In this document: positions 37,101 to 44,419 of the stretch, piece after piece
Layout: every line of letters starts with the position of its first letter
Numbering within the stretch: position 1 is the stretch's first letter
Origin: Robertkochia solimangrovi
GTDB taxonomy: Bacteria; Bacteroidota; Bacteroidia; Flavobacteriales; Flavobacteriaceae
DNA length: 64,000 bases
Direction: 5' to 3'
Assembly: GCF_007279655.1 (NCBI RefSeq)
Contig: NZ_QKWN01000002.1
Coordinates: 124,001-188,000 of the forward strand
Made by a program: the position numbers and the translations under genes
Notes under the pieces: model-generated
Databases searched by the model: none
What the model was told of the DNA's origin: nothing
The model's input: only the letters and a program-made list of their open reading frames with translations

Positions 37101-37286
37101 GTATTGGCCGTCAAAGTCGGTACTTGTACCTCTTTGTGTTCCTTTTACCAGAACATTTACCCCCGGCATCGGAACACCGTCAGCGTCAGTTACAGTACCC
37201 GTTACGCTCTTATTTTGCGCATACAGAATACCTGATGAAAAGATTAAAAGTAGTGTACCTAGCCAAAGAATGAATTTGATTTTCAT
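34131..37286 (-). CDS. susC: SusC/RagA-family TonB-dependent transporter
   Basis: A 1,051-aa outer-membrane β-barrel. It starts with a signal peptide (ILYAQ), then a carboxypeptidase-regulatory-like domain (TGTVTDADGVPMPGVNVLVKG), a TonB-box-like EVVVIGYGTQKKSD, and a plug with the RagA-type signature around DVTGSLVSV and IEVLKDASATAIYGSRGANGVI. The barrel ends in FNRSFSLGIDIGI. It has no STN domain, so it is not wired to FecR-type signalling, unlike the second SusC in this window. It is transcribed with susD from the regulon promoter 53 nt upstream of its start. It imports oligosaccharides made by surface enzymes of the locus. Confidence 0.95.
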   Translation of the reverse strand: MKIKFILWLGTLLLIFSSGILYAQNKSVTGTVTDADGVPMPGVNVLVKGTQRGTSTDFDGQYSINVSPGEVLVFTYVGSQTIEKTIGQAAVYDVIMEPDSNELDEVVVIGYGTQKKSDVTGSLVSVGAEELMTQPVNNAFEALQGKAAGVDITSSQRPGTVGSIRIRGNRSLTASNSPLYVVDGVPLMSPNAIETLNPRDIASIEVLKDASATAIYGSRGANGVIIVSTKQGRPGRFTLNYSGVVTTSDIVDRAPSMSASEFIEFRRWAAYNLDPNTYAHPDSPTYDNDFIIFDSALDGQTSRDNVLSGWEGGSWDPSRVVNTDWTDFVTQTSVTTEHNISASGGTDRMNAYASFGYLDNEGTQKGQYYERYTAKLSTEIRPTDWFTLNANMNITWSEQDYGMSTLGGRSGSVPDAIYGTAKSIYNMAVPYDANGNLVINPGGENGVYTIMNEWEKSTQLSETMRAMGSFSATFDFGEMVDVLDGLTYKFSFGPDFRHWREGVYIDGLSSHRINSDGSPGVNYARLRNRRDLSWTLDNIINYNHTFAEKHNVGVTLLQTASSWNIEESAMSANNIPKESFLWNNFGSIDISEPSNNASMSSGINERQLSSYMVRMNYGFDNRYLLTFSGRWDGASQLGEGRKWDFFPSAALAWRVKQEAFMTDVDWLTDLKVRFGVGTTGNSAVSPYATKGDIAQIFLPFNGISNQVGYTTNEPYYSRDQLTMANPNLGWEKTTQYNLGIDFGFFNNRINGSLDMYKSYTKDLLMLVNIPTLTGFPNTYANIGETNNRGVELTLNVTPIETAGGFAWDSNINVAWQKDEIDKLAYGENDMVDNAWFIGQSIAVQYGYDNEGLWQDTPEDQAEMALWNANGYSFTPGNVRPKDQNGDYVMNADDRVVLGNSNPRWTLGWNNTFTFKGLELSINTYSRLGYMVNLGGQAMTAHANQIDVDYWTPENTDAEFQKPILGQATSGSQDEFSGILGFRDASFVKIRNISLGYNLPDDLCSKYGMSNVKVYVQAVNPGSIYQSIDWYDLDVSNTIFNRSFSLGIDIGI

Positions 37287-37311
37287 AAAAGTTAGTTTGG
37301 TTAATCTTTTC

Positions 37312-37356
37312 CAAAAATATTTATATCACCTTGCGATACTATCCTGTGCTATGCTG
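37312..37356 (-). promoter_or_regulatory. Promoter with direct-repeat operator of susCD
   Basis: Minus-strand −7 box TATTTTTG (37319 to 37312) fits TAnnTTTG perfectly. Exactly 19 nt upstream ends CAGCATAGCACAGGATAG (37356 to 37339), the clearest copy of the repeat (CAGCATAG, 2 nt, CAGGATAG). The distance from the −7 box to the ATG is 26 nt, identical to the rhaEW promoter. Confidence 0.8.
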
Positions 37357-37615
37357 CTAACAAGTTGTTTTATAGTGATTTGTACGCTTTTGTTTGCCCG
37401 AAAAGTACCATCTAATACTTTGTTTATCAAGATTTTATTAGGGTTGACAGCGATTTTGGATGGAATTTAAATTCGATAATTTCAAAGGGGTTTTTCTGAT
37501 GAAAATATTTTTTGGAGAGGCATATTTGATTATTTAATAAATTAAAGAGTCTTATTTTATAAGAATCATATCACGCTCACCGGAGTCGTTAAATTTCAGC
37601 GCGAATTGGATTTAA

Positions 37616-37660
37616 CAGGATGGAACAGGATGAACACCATGTATTGAGAAAATATCTTTA
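37616..37660 (+). promoter_or_regulatory. Promoter with direct-repeat operator of the GH28–PL22–GH106–GH105 operon
   Basis: CAGGATGGAACAGGATGA (37616–37633), two near-identical CAGGATGR half-sites with 10-bp period, followed after exactly 19 nt by TATCTTTA (37653–37660), one mismatch from TAnnTTTG. The transcript would start near 37667, so the in-frame ATG at 37620 cannot be the start and 37692 is chosen. Confidence 0.68.
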
Positions 37661-37691
37661 CTTTTTACCAACCGAATTAATACAAACTTTA

Positions 37692-39020
37692 ATGAGAAAG
37701 ATGATAGGAGTGAAAACCTCAGGAATACTATTGTTAATGCTTTTAATCTTTGGGGGTAATATTCTGGCACAGGATACATTTCCGGATGGACAGAAGATTC
37801 CTGATTGGTTCAGGGATATTTCTAAACCGAATCTTTCCACCCTTGGTAAACAATACCGACTGACTGATTATGAAATAGTGGAAGACAGTACGTTGGTTCA
37901 GACCGAAAAGATTCAGAGCGTGATCGATAAAGCCAGTGCTTCCGGTGGAGGTGTTATCGTGGTACCTCCAGGAGTTTATATGACAGGAGCTTTATTCTTT
38001 AAACAAAATACGCATCTCTGGCTGGAGGAGGGAGCAGTACTGAAAGGGAGTGATGACATCAGTGACTTTCCCGTATTGATGACCCGTATTGAAGGACAAT
38101 CCCTAAAATATTTTCCAGCGGTGATCAATGCTGACGGACTCGATGGATTTACCATTTCCGGTAAAGGTACGATCAATGGTAACGGACTTCGTTACTGGAA
38201 GGCCTTCTGGTTGCGCAGACAGTGGAATCCGGAATGTACCAATAAAGATGAAATGAGACCTCGGCTGGTATTTGTTTCGAATAGTAAGAATATCATGATT
38301 TCTGATGTTCATTTAAAGGACTCTCCCTTTTGGACCACACATTTCTATAAATGTGAAAATGTTAAATTGCTGGATCTGACGATTACCTCACCATCGGAAC
38401 CTGTAAAGGCTCCCAGTACCGATGCAGTGGATATCGATGTCTGCACCAACTTCCTGATCAAAGGCTGTTATATGTCTGTGAATGATGATGCGGTATCTTT
38501 AAAAGGTGGTAAAGGACCATTTGCCCATGAGGATCCGACGAATGGGGAGAACAGAAATATTCTCATTGAAGACAATACCTATGGTTTTTGCCATAGTGCA
38601 CTTACCTGCGGAAGCGAATCTATCCATAATTATAATGTACTCTTCAGAAGGTCTGAAGTAAAGAATGCAACCCGCGTACTTTGGTTAAAAATGCGTCCGG
38701 ATACCACTCAGAAATATGAATACATCACCGTGGAGAATATTACCGGTAATGCGGGGAGTATGATCTTTATAAAACCGTGGACTCAGTTTTTCGATCTTAA
38801 AGGAGAAAAGGATATACGAAAATCGGAAGCCGCTCATATCACTATGAAGAATCTTGAGCTTAGCTGCGATATTGTATTCAATATTGTAGATTCCGATCAA
38901 TATGGACTTTCCGGTTTTAACTTCGAGGATCTTTCACTGAAATCGGATAAGGGTGCAGAAGAAAATACAAAAGCGATTAAGGGAGTTACCCTTAAAAAGG
39001 TGAATATACGAGCGGAATAG
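37692..39020 (+). CDS. Secreted GH28 family pectin hydrolase
   Basis: A 442-aa protein. The start at 37692 (or 37701) gives a normal signal peptide ending in NILAQ, whereas the longer frame from 37620 would begin inside the promoter. It has a β-helix with GH28 active-site blocks STDAVDID, VNDDAVSLKGG, FCHSALTCGSES and RVLWLKMRPD. The canonical Gly-His of block III is replaced by Cys-His, seen in some exo-acting members. It is first in an operon with PL22-like, GH106 and GH105 genes, all aimed at rhamnogalacturonan oligosaccharides. It differs clearly from the other GH28 of this locus, so the two are probably specialised rather than duplicates. Confidence 0.88.
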   Translation: MRKMIGVKTSGILLLMLLIFGGNILAQDTFPDGQKIPDWFRDISKPNLSTLGKQYRLTDYEIVEDSTLVQTEKIQSVIDKASASGGGVIVVPPGVYMTGALFFKQNTHLWLEEGAVLKGSDDISDFPVLMTRIEGQSLKYFPAVINADGLDGFTISGKGTINGNGLRYWKAFWLRRQWNPECTNKDEMRPRLVFVSNSKNIMISDVHLKDSPFWTTHFYKCENVKLLDLTITSPSEPVKAPSTDAVDIDVCTNFLIKGCYMSVNDDAVSLKGGKGPFAHEDPTNGENRNILIEDNTYGFCHSALTCGSESIHNYNVLFRRSEVKNATRVLWLKMRPDTTQKYEYITVENITGNAGSMIFIKPWTQFFDLKGEKDIRKSEAAHITMKNLELSCDIVFNIVDSDQYGLSGFNFEDLSLKSDKGAEENTKAIKGVTLKKVNIRAE

Positions 39021-39049
39021 TCCAACCCTGTGAGCGTTAATACCGATAA

Positions 39050-40306
39050 ATGATGGTACTATTAAAATTCAGGAAATTTTTTGAAAATGTATTGGGTTTA
39101 TTCCTGATCGGTTGTCTGTTTTCCTGTAAAACGGAAATTAAAAATGAGTTACCGGTCTTGAAAACAGGCTTTCCCGGGGTTGAAATGCCCGAAATATGGA
39201 TCGATGCCGATACCGGTCATGAGATTAGAAAAGTAACAAACCGGCAAGGTGACAACCGTAGTTTTTATTTTCATAATTATCCTTTCTATTTTGATAAAAT
39301 CAAAGGGGATACCCTGATGGTCTTCTATGGAGATACCGCTGATGGACGACAGTTATTCAGTGTGAATCTTACCAATGGTGATACCCGTAAAATTACCGGA
39401 TCACCAGGTGAAATACGCGGAGAGATTCTTGGAAAGAAGACGCATAAAATTTATTTTCATAAAGGAAATAAGTTGTTTTCCAGTTCGGTAGATACGGGTG
39501 AAGAAAAATTAGTCTATACGTTCCCGGATAGCACCTATGCCAGTGTTGCTGCCTTAAATGCTACCGAAAATCTTTTGGCTGGAGTAATGGCCTTAAAAGC
39601 AGATCATAAGGTACTGGATACCATGAAAGGAGGAAGAAACTTTGATAACATTTATGAGGCAAAGATTCTCCGACATATTTTTACGCTGGACCCGGAATCC
39701 GGTACACTCAGGATTGTGTATACAGAGAATGCCTGGCTGAACCATTTACAATTTTCTCCTTCGGATCCTAATCTGCTGATGTATTGTCATGAAGGCCCTT
39801 GGCATAAGGTTGACCGAATCTGGACATTGGACCTGAATTCCGGTAAATCGAAACTTATGCATAAACGATCGGTCTACAGGGAGATTGCCGGTCATGAATT
39901 CTTCAGTCCGGATGGTGAACACATCTGGTTCGATCTGCAGATTCCCAGAGGAGAAACCTTTTATCTGGCAGGTCGTCAATTAACGGACTCTACGGAAACC
40001 CGCTACGAACTCAAAAGAAATGAATGGTCAATTCACTATGCCATGGCTCCTGATAGGCAAAGTTTTGCAGGAGATGGAGGCGATAGTACTCAGGTGGCTC
40101 ATGCGAAGGATGGGATGTGGTTGTATCATTTTGTTCCTGATGGGAACAGTTTCCGCTCCGAAAAACTGGTGAATATGAAATATCACAATTACGATCTGGA
40201 ACCCAATGTTCATTTTACACCAGACGGTAAAGCAATTATATTTAGGGCAAATTTTGAAGGTAAATCCCAAATCTATGAGGTTAAACTCCGGAAAACGATC
40301 GATTAA
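39050..40306 (+). CDS. PL22-like oligogalacturonate lyase family lipoprotein
   Basis: A 418-aa protein with lipoprotein signal (CLFSCKTE). It is a seven-bladed WD40-like β-propeller with segments like those of oligogalacturonate lyases: DADTGHEIRKVTN, RSFYFHNYPFYFD, NHLQFSPSDPNLLMYCHEGPWHKVDRIW, GHEFFSPDGEHIWFD and NVHFTPDGKAIIFRANF. His residues in the Y-C-H-E-G-P-W block and the GHEF segment would bind Mn2+. Such lyases cleave short galacturonides by β-elimination, giving unsaturated ends that GH105 (two genes downstream) hydrolyses. Cytoplasmic PL22 members lack the lipid anchor seen here, so this one probably acts in the periplasm or at the outer membrane. Confidence 0.8.
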   Translation: MMVLLKFRKFFENVLGLFLIGCLFSCKTEIKNELPVLKTGFPGVEMPEIWIDADTGHEIRKVTNRQGDNRSFYFHNYPFYFDKIKGDTLMVFYGDTADGRQLFSVNLTNGDTRKITGSPGEIRGEILGKKTHKIYFHKGNKLFSSSVDTGEEKLVYTFPDSTYASVAALNATENLLAGVMALKADHKVLDTMKGGRNFDNIYEAKILRHIFTLDPESGTLRIVYTENAWLNHLQFSPSDPNLLMYCHEGPWHKVDRIWTLDLNSGKSKLMHKRSVYREIAGHEFFSPDGEHIWFDLQIPRGETFYLAGRQLTDSTETRYELKRNEWSIHYAMAPDRQSFAGDGGDSTQVAHAKDGMWLYHFVPDGNSFRSEKLVNMKYHNYDLEPNVHFTPDGKAIIFRANFEGKSQIYEVKLRKTID

Positions 40307-43004
40307 TACCATAACAGTAATCTTTTTAATACTGATGATGTGTGTACCTTTAAGTGGTATCCGTGCACAGCATTCAGTGGAAAATGAATCAAATAGCAGG
40401 AAACCCTGGACACGATGGTGGTGGATGGGCAATGCAGTTGATTCCATCGGCATTCGGTATAACCTGGAGATGCTTGCAAAAGCAGGGATAGGCGGAGTGG
40501 AGATCACTCCCATTTATGGAGTTAAAGGGCAGGAAGGGAATACCATACCTTATTTATCTGATGAATGGATCGCCATGCTAAATTTCACGCTAAAAATAGC
40601 CGATAGTCTTCATATGGGTGTTGATATGACGCTGGGAACCGGCTGGCCTTATGGTGGTCCGCAGGTGGAACCGGAATTCGCAGCCCGAAAGCTGATCGGT
40701 GTCAAAACCATACTGGATAAAGGACAAAGCTTTAAAGCAGCTGTTGGTGATTCGGTGGAAAAGGGGAGGCCTATGAAATTATTGGGAATCTATGCTTATG
40801 GAAAATCAGGATCGTATATCGATCTGACATCCGAGATCAAAAACAGTAAACTAAAGTTCAAAGCAAAAAAGGAAGCTTATGTGCTGTATAAGGTATATGA
40901 AGCCCTGACAGGGCAGCAGGTTAAACGTGCGGCCCCGGGAAGTGAGGGTTACACTGTCGATCACTATTCAAAAGCTGCTTTGGAAGATTATGTAGAACCT
41001 TTTGATGAAGCGTTCAGTAAACTGGACGGTAGCCTGCGTAGTGTTTTTAATGATAGCTATGAAGTCTATGGAACTGATTTTACACCGCTTTTCCTGACTG
41101 AATTTGAAAAACGTCGGGGTTATGATCTGAAACCTCACCTAAACATCATATTTGAAAAAAGGGATGATCCTGAAAGTAATAGGATTCTTGGGGATTACCG
41201 GGAAACCATATCCGATCTCCTTTTAGAGGAATTCGATCGTCCCTGGACCGCCTGGGCAAACGAACATCAATTGAAATCGAGGCTTCAGGCGCATGGATCA
41301 CCAGGAAATCTAATCGACCTCTATGCCGCAGCAGATATCCCGGAGTGTGAAACCTTTGGATCTATGCCTTATGATATCCCCGGGTTAAGACGCGAAGCAG
41401 CGAATATCAGACCGGGAGATGCAGATCCTGCTATGTTGAAATTCTCATCCTCTGCAGCACATATTTCAGGAAAGCCTTTGGTTTCCTCAGAAACATTTAC
41501 CTGGTTACGAGAGCACTTCATGACTGCTCTTTCTCAATGTAAACCTGAAGTCGAGGATCTTTTTCTCAACGGGATAAATCATGTTTTTCTACACGGATCC
41601 ACTTATTCACCGCCTTCTGCTCAATGGCCGGGTTGGAAGTTCTATGCTTCGGTGAATTTCAATTATAATAATTCGATATGGGAACATGCTGACGGACTCT
41701 TTTCCTATATCGAGAATTGCCAGCAATATTTGCAGCAGGGAACACCTGACAATGAAGTATTGTTATATTATCCGGTATATGATACCTGGAACTCATTCTT
41801 AAAGGGAAATACCTTCTTTCAATTTAAGATCCATTCGCTGGATGAATGGTTGTTGGATACTTCTTTCTATACGATCAATAGAGCTTTAATGGATGAAGGT
41901 TATGGAGTCGATTTTATCTCCGACAGATTTACGCAAACGTTGAGATTTGAGAATGATCGTATCCTAACACCAGGAGGTGAATATCAGGCTATGGTGATAC
42001 CGGCGTGTCAATACATTCCTTTGGAAACCTTACAGAAATTACTGGAACTTAAGTCACAGGGAGCGCGCATAATTTTTAAAGATTATCCCGGATCTGTACC
42101 CGGATTTCATGATTACAAGGTCAGAGAAGGAAAGTTGAAAGAACTGTTGAAGGATCTTAAAGTTAGTGGTGATCCTATTGCGAGTTTAAAGAACAATGCT
42201 ATTTACGGAGAACCGATGGTGCAGTCAGGATTGAAATTCATACGCAGGGATCTCGATGGTGAAAAAATATACTTTATCGTTAATCACACAGGAATCAATG
42301 TCGAGGAGGTCACTTTAAAAGAGAAGGTATCCTATGTTTCGATCTATGATCCTTTAACCGGAAAAGAAGGACAAGCCATGGTCATTGAAAATGGGGGAGG
42401 AACTACTTTGAAATTGAATATTGCACCCGGAGAGAGTTATTTTCTGAAAACTTCAGAAAGACCGGTCGCAGCGACCTGGGCCTATGCGGAAGCGAATGAT
42501 TATGATTTTTATAGTCTGGATGGTCCCTGGAAGCTTCAATTCAGAACAGGCGGACCTGATTTACCGCCGAATGCTGAATTAGACACATTAAAAACATGGA
42601 CTTTGGTTAATAAAGAGGCTGAATCTTTTTCGGGTATGGTGGAATATACCACAACGATAGACTTACCGGAATCAGCCCCATTATGGGAACTTGATCTTGG
42701 AATAGTTCGGGAAAGTGCAAAGGTCTGGATCAATGGTAAATATGCGGGTATGCTTTGGTCTGTACCCTTCCGATTGAAGACCGATCTCTTTAAAAAGGGG
42801 GTGAATGAAGTAAAGATTCAGATAGTTAACCTTCCTGCGAATCGTATCAGAGCACTGGAATTGAGGGGTGAGGAATGGAAGATCTTCCATGAGATCAATA
42901 TGGTCAATAAAGATTATCAGAAGTTCGATGCGGCTCCCTGGGATTTAACCCCGTCGGGCTTACTGGGACCTGTGGTGGTAAAGCCATTAAAGCGCTCTTA
43001 TTGA
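40275..43004 (+). CDS. GH106 α-L-rhamnosidase
   Basis: A 909-aa protein. The ATG at 40275 gives a signal peptide ending SGIRAQ and makes the gene overlap the preceding lyase by 32 nt in another frame; the ATG at 40206 would add an implausible leader. Family features are PWTRWWWMGNAVD at the mature N-terminus, GGVEITPIYGVKGQE, DMTLGTGWPYGGPQV, a long barrel with SSETFTWLREHFM and NHVFLHGSTYSPPSAQWPGW, and C-terminal β-domains (DLGIVRESAKVWINGKYAGM). It releases terminal α-L-rhamnose from rhamnogalacturonan, which RhaM, RhaI and the kinase can then use. Confidence 0.9.
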   Translation: MRLNSGKRSINTITVIFLILMMCVPLSGIRAQHSVENESNSRKPWTRWWWMGNAVDSIGIRYNLEMLAKAGIGGVEITPIYGVKGQEGNTIPYLSDEWIAMLNFTLKIADSLHMGVDMTLGTGWPYGGPQVEPEFAARKLIGVKTILDKGQSFKAAVGDSVEKGRPMKLLGIYAYGKSGSYIDLTSEIKNSKLKFKAKKEAYVLYKVYEALTGQQVKRAAPGSEGYTVDHYSKAALEDYVEPFDEAFSKLDGSLRSVFNDSYEVYGTDFTPLFLTEFEKRRGYDLKPHLNIIFEKRDDPESNRILGDYRETISDLLLEEFDRPWTAWANEHQLKSRLQAHGSPGNLIDLYAAADIPECETFGSMPYDIPGLRREAANIRPGDADPAMLKFSSSAAHISGKPLVSSETFTWLREHFMTALSQCKPEVEDLFLNGINHVFLHGSTYSPPSAQWPGWKFYASVNFNYNNSIWEHADGLFSYIENCQQYLQQGTPDNEVLLYYPVYDTWNSFLKGNTFFQFKIHSLDEWLLDTSFYTINRALMDEGYGVDFISDRFTQTLRFENDRILTPGGEYQAMVIPACQYIPLETLQKLLELKSQGARIIFKDYPGSVPGFHDYKVREGKLKELLKDLKVSGDPIASLKNNAIYGEPMVQSGLKFIRRDLDGEKIYFIVNHTGINVEEVTLKEKVSYVSIYDPLTGKEGQAMVIENGGGTTLKLNIAPGESYFLKTSERPVAATWAYAEANDYDFYSLDGPWKLQFRTGGPDLPPNAELDTLKTWTLVNKEAESFSGMVEYTTTIDLPESAPLWELDLGIVRESAKVWINGKYAGMLWSVPFRLKTDLFKKGVNEVKIQIVNLPANRIRALELRGEEWKIFHEINMVNKDYQKFDAAPWDLTPSGLLGPVVVKPLKRSY

Positions 43005-43033
43005 TTTAAATACTGCCAACTTAAATAAATAAC

Positions 43034-44158
43034 ATGAAGAAACTCTTTTTATTAGGGATTATAATGATGCTGAGCCAGGTAAATGCTCAGGATATTTATG
43101 ACAGAGATAAAATTTTAAAGGATATGGTCCTCGCTAATGGATATTTTATGAAAAAATGGCCGGATGTAGGTAAGACGATCATAACCAATAAGGAACGCCC
43201 CAGTAATATATGGACTCGAGGTGTGTATTATGAAGGGTTAATGGCACTGCATGAGATCTACCCAAAGGAAAGCTATTATAAATATGTAGAAGACTGGGCA
43301 ATTTTTCACCAGTGGGGATTTCGGGATGGTAATACGACCAGAAATGCTGATAACTATTGTGCTGCTCAGACTTATATCGATCTATATAATCTCGATCCTT
43401 CATCGGAAAAACTAAAGAATACGAGAGCGAACATGAATATGTTGTTGGCAACCCCGCAAAATAACGACTGGGACTGGATCGATGCCATCCAGATGGGGAT
43501 GCCTGTATTTGCCAAAATGGGTGTCCTGACCGGTGATGACCGTTATTTTGAGAAGATGTATGAAATGTATATGTTTACCCGAAATAAGGAGGGTGAAAAT
43601 GGACTTTTCAATCCCGAAGACGGGTTATGGTGGAGAGATGCAGATTTTGATCCTCCTTATAAAGAACCCAATGGGGAGGATAGTTACTGGAGCAGAGGAA
43701 ATGGATGGGTGATCGCAGCTCTGGCAAGAGTACTGGCAATTATACCTCATGATGCTCCGCATAGAGATCAATATGTTTCTGACCTGGAAACCATGGCTAA
43801 AGCTCTGGTGCCGATTCAGCGAAAGGATGGATTTTGGAATGTCAGCCTTCATGATCCGAAGCATTTTGGAGGAAAGGAAACCACGGGAACCGTTTTGTTC
43901 ATCTATGGAATGGCCTATGGGGTGAATCAGGGAATACTGGATAGAGAAACTTTTATTCCGGTCATTAAAAAAGCATGGAATGCAGTTATTGAAGATAGCC
44001 TTCACGAAAGTGGATTTCTCGGTTGGGTTCAATCGACCGGAAAAGAACCTAAGGACGGACAACCATTATCTTATGACAAGATTCCGGACTTTGAAGATTA
44101 CGGTTTAGGCTGCTTCTTATTGGCGGGAACGGAATTGTATCGATTGGAAGTTGAATGA
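43034..44158 (+). CDS. GH105 unsaturated rhamnogalacturonyl/glucuronyl hydrolase
   Basis: A 374-aa protein with signal peptide (cleavage after QVNAQ). It has an (α/α)6 barrel with WTRGVYYEGLMALHE, RNADNYCAAQTYIDLY (Asp106), DWIDAIQMGMPVFAKMG (Asp150, the YteR-type catalytic position), DSYWSRGNGWVIAALARVL and a C-terminal FEDYGLGCFLLAGTELY. GH105 enzymes hydrate and remove the 4,5-unsaturated uronic acid left by lyases. It ends the four-gene operon, 29 nt after GH106. Its signal peptide places it in the periplasm. Confidence 0.93.
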   Translation: MKKLFLLGIIMMLSQVNAQDIYDRDKILKDMVLANGYFMKKWPDVGKTIITNKERPSNIWTRGVYYEGLMALHEIYPKESYYKYVEDWAIFHQWGFRDGNTTRNADNYCAAQTYIDLYNLDPSSEKLKNTRANMNMLLATPQNNDWDWIDAIQMGMPVFAKMGVLTGDDRYFEKMYEMYMFTRNKEGENGLFNPEDGLWWRDADFDPPYKEPNGEDSYWSRGNGWVIAALARVLAIIPHDAPHRDQYVSDLETMAKALVPIQRKDGFWNVSLHDPKHFGGKETTGTVLFIYGMAYGVNQGILDRETFIPVIKKAWNAVIEDSLHESGFLGWVQSTGKEPKDGQPLSYDKIPDFEDYGLGCFLLAGTELYRLEVE

Positions 44159-44419
44159 TTATTCGCGATGATAAATTTTAAGTTATCGGTCCTGGTTTCA
44201 TTTCAAAGGAGATTTATAGGTGCCGAAAGCTACATCAAAGTGGATGGTAAATTGTAATTGATAAATGAACAGATTATAGAAATTGCAGAACAGTATACTG
44301 CATTACAACTAACTGTGTTACTACTTTCTGCCACATGTAACAACGTAACAAATAACTTCGTACCATTTAGTTTATAAAAGAGTCTATAATTCCTCTATAA
44401 TCTATTAATAATAATAAAC
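44159..44419 (+). other. Intergenic region with inverted repeats before the esterase–GH43 gene
   Basis: 261 nt without a convincing gene; a 30-codon frame at 44168–44257 lacks support. It holds a 10-bp palindrome CAGTATACTG (44291–44300) and an inverted pair TGTTAC/GTAACA about 15 nt apart around 44316–44342, which may be operator sites. The ACAGGAT element of the other five units is absent, so the next gene is probably under different control. No clear terminator follows the GH105 gene. Confidence 0.45.

Noticed and set aside
5761-44158. Ulvan utilisation locus (rhamnose-rich marine glycan)
   Set aside because: GH28, PL22-like and CE12 genes point to galacturonate backbones. No ulvan lyase is seen, and the only sulfatase is a separate unit without the shared operator.
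44168-44257. 30-codon frame after the GH105 gene
   Set aside because: Too short and without similarity or spacing support; kept as intergenic.
44291-44300. Palindrome CAGTATACTG as a sixth regulon operator
   Set aside because: It does not resemble the CAGSATAG direct repeat and no −7 box stands at 19 nt from it.
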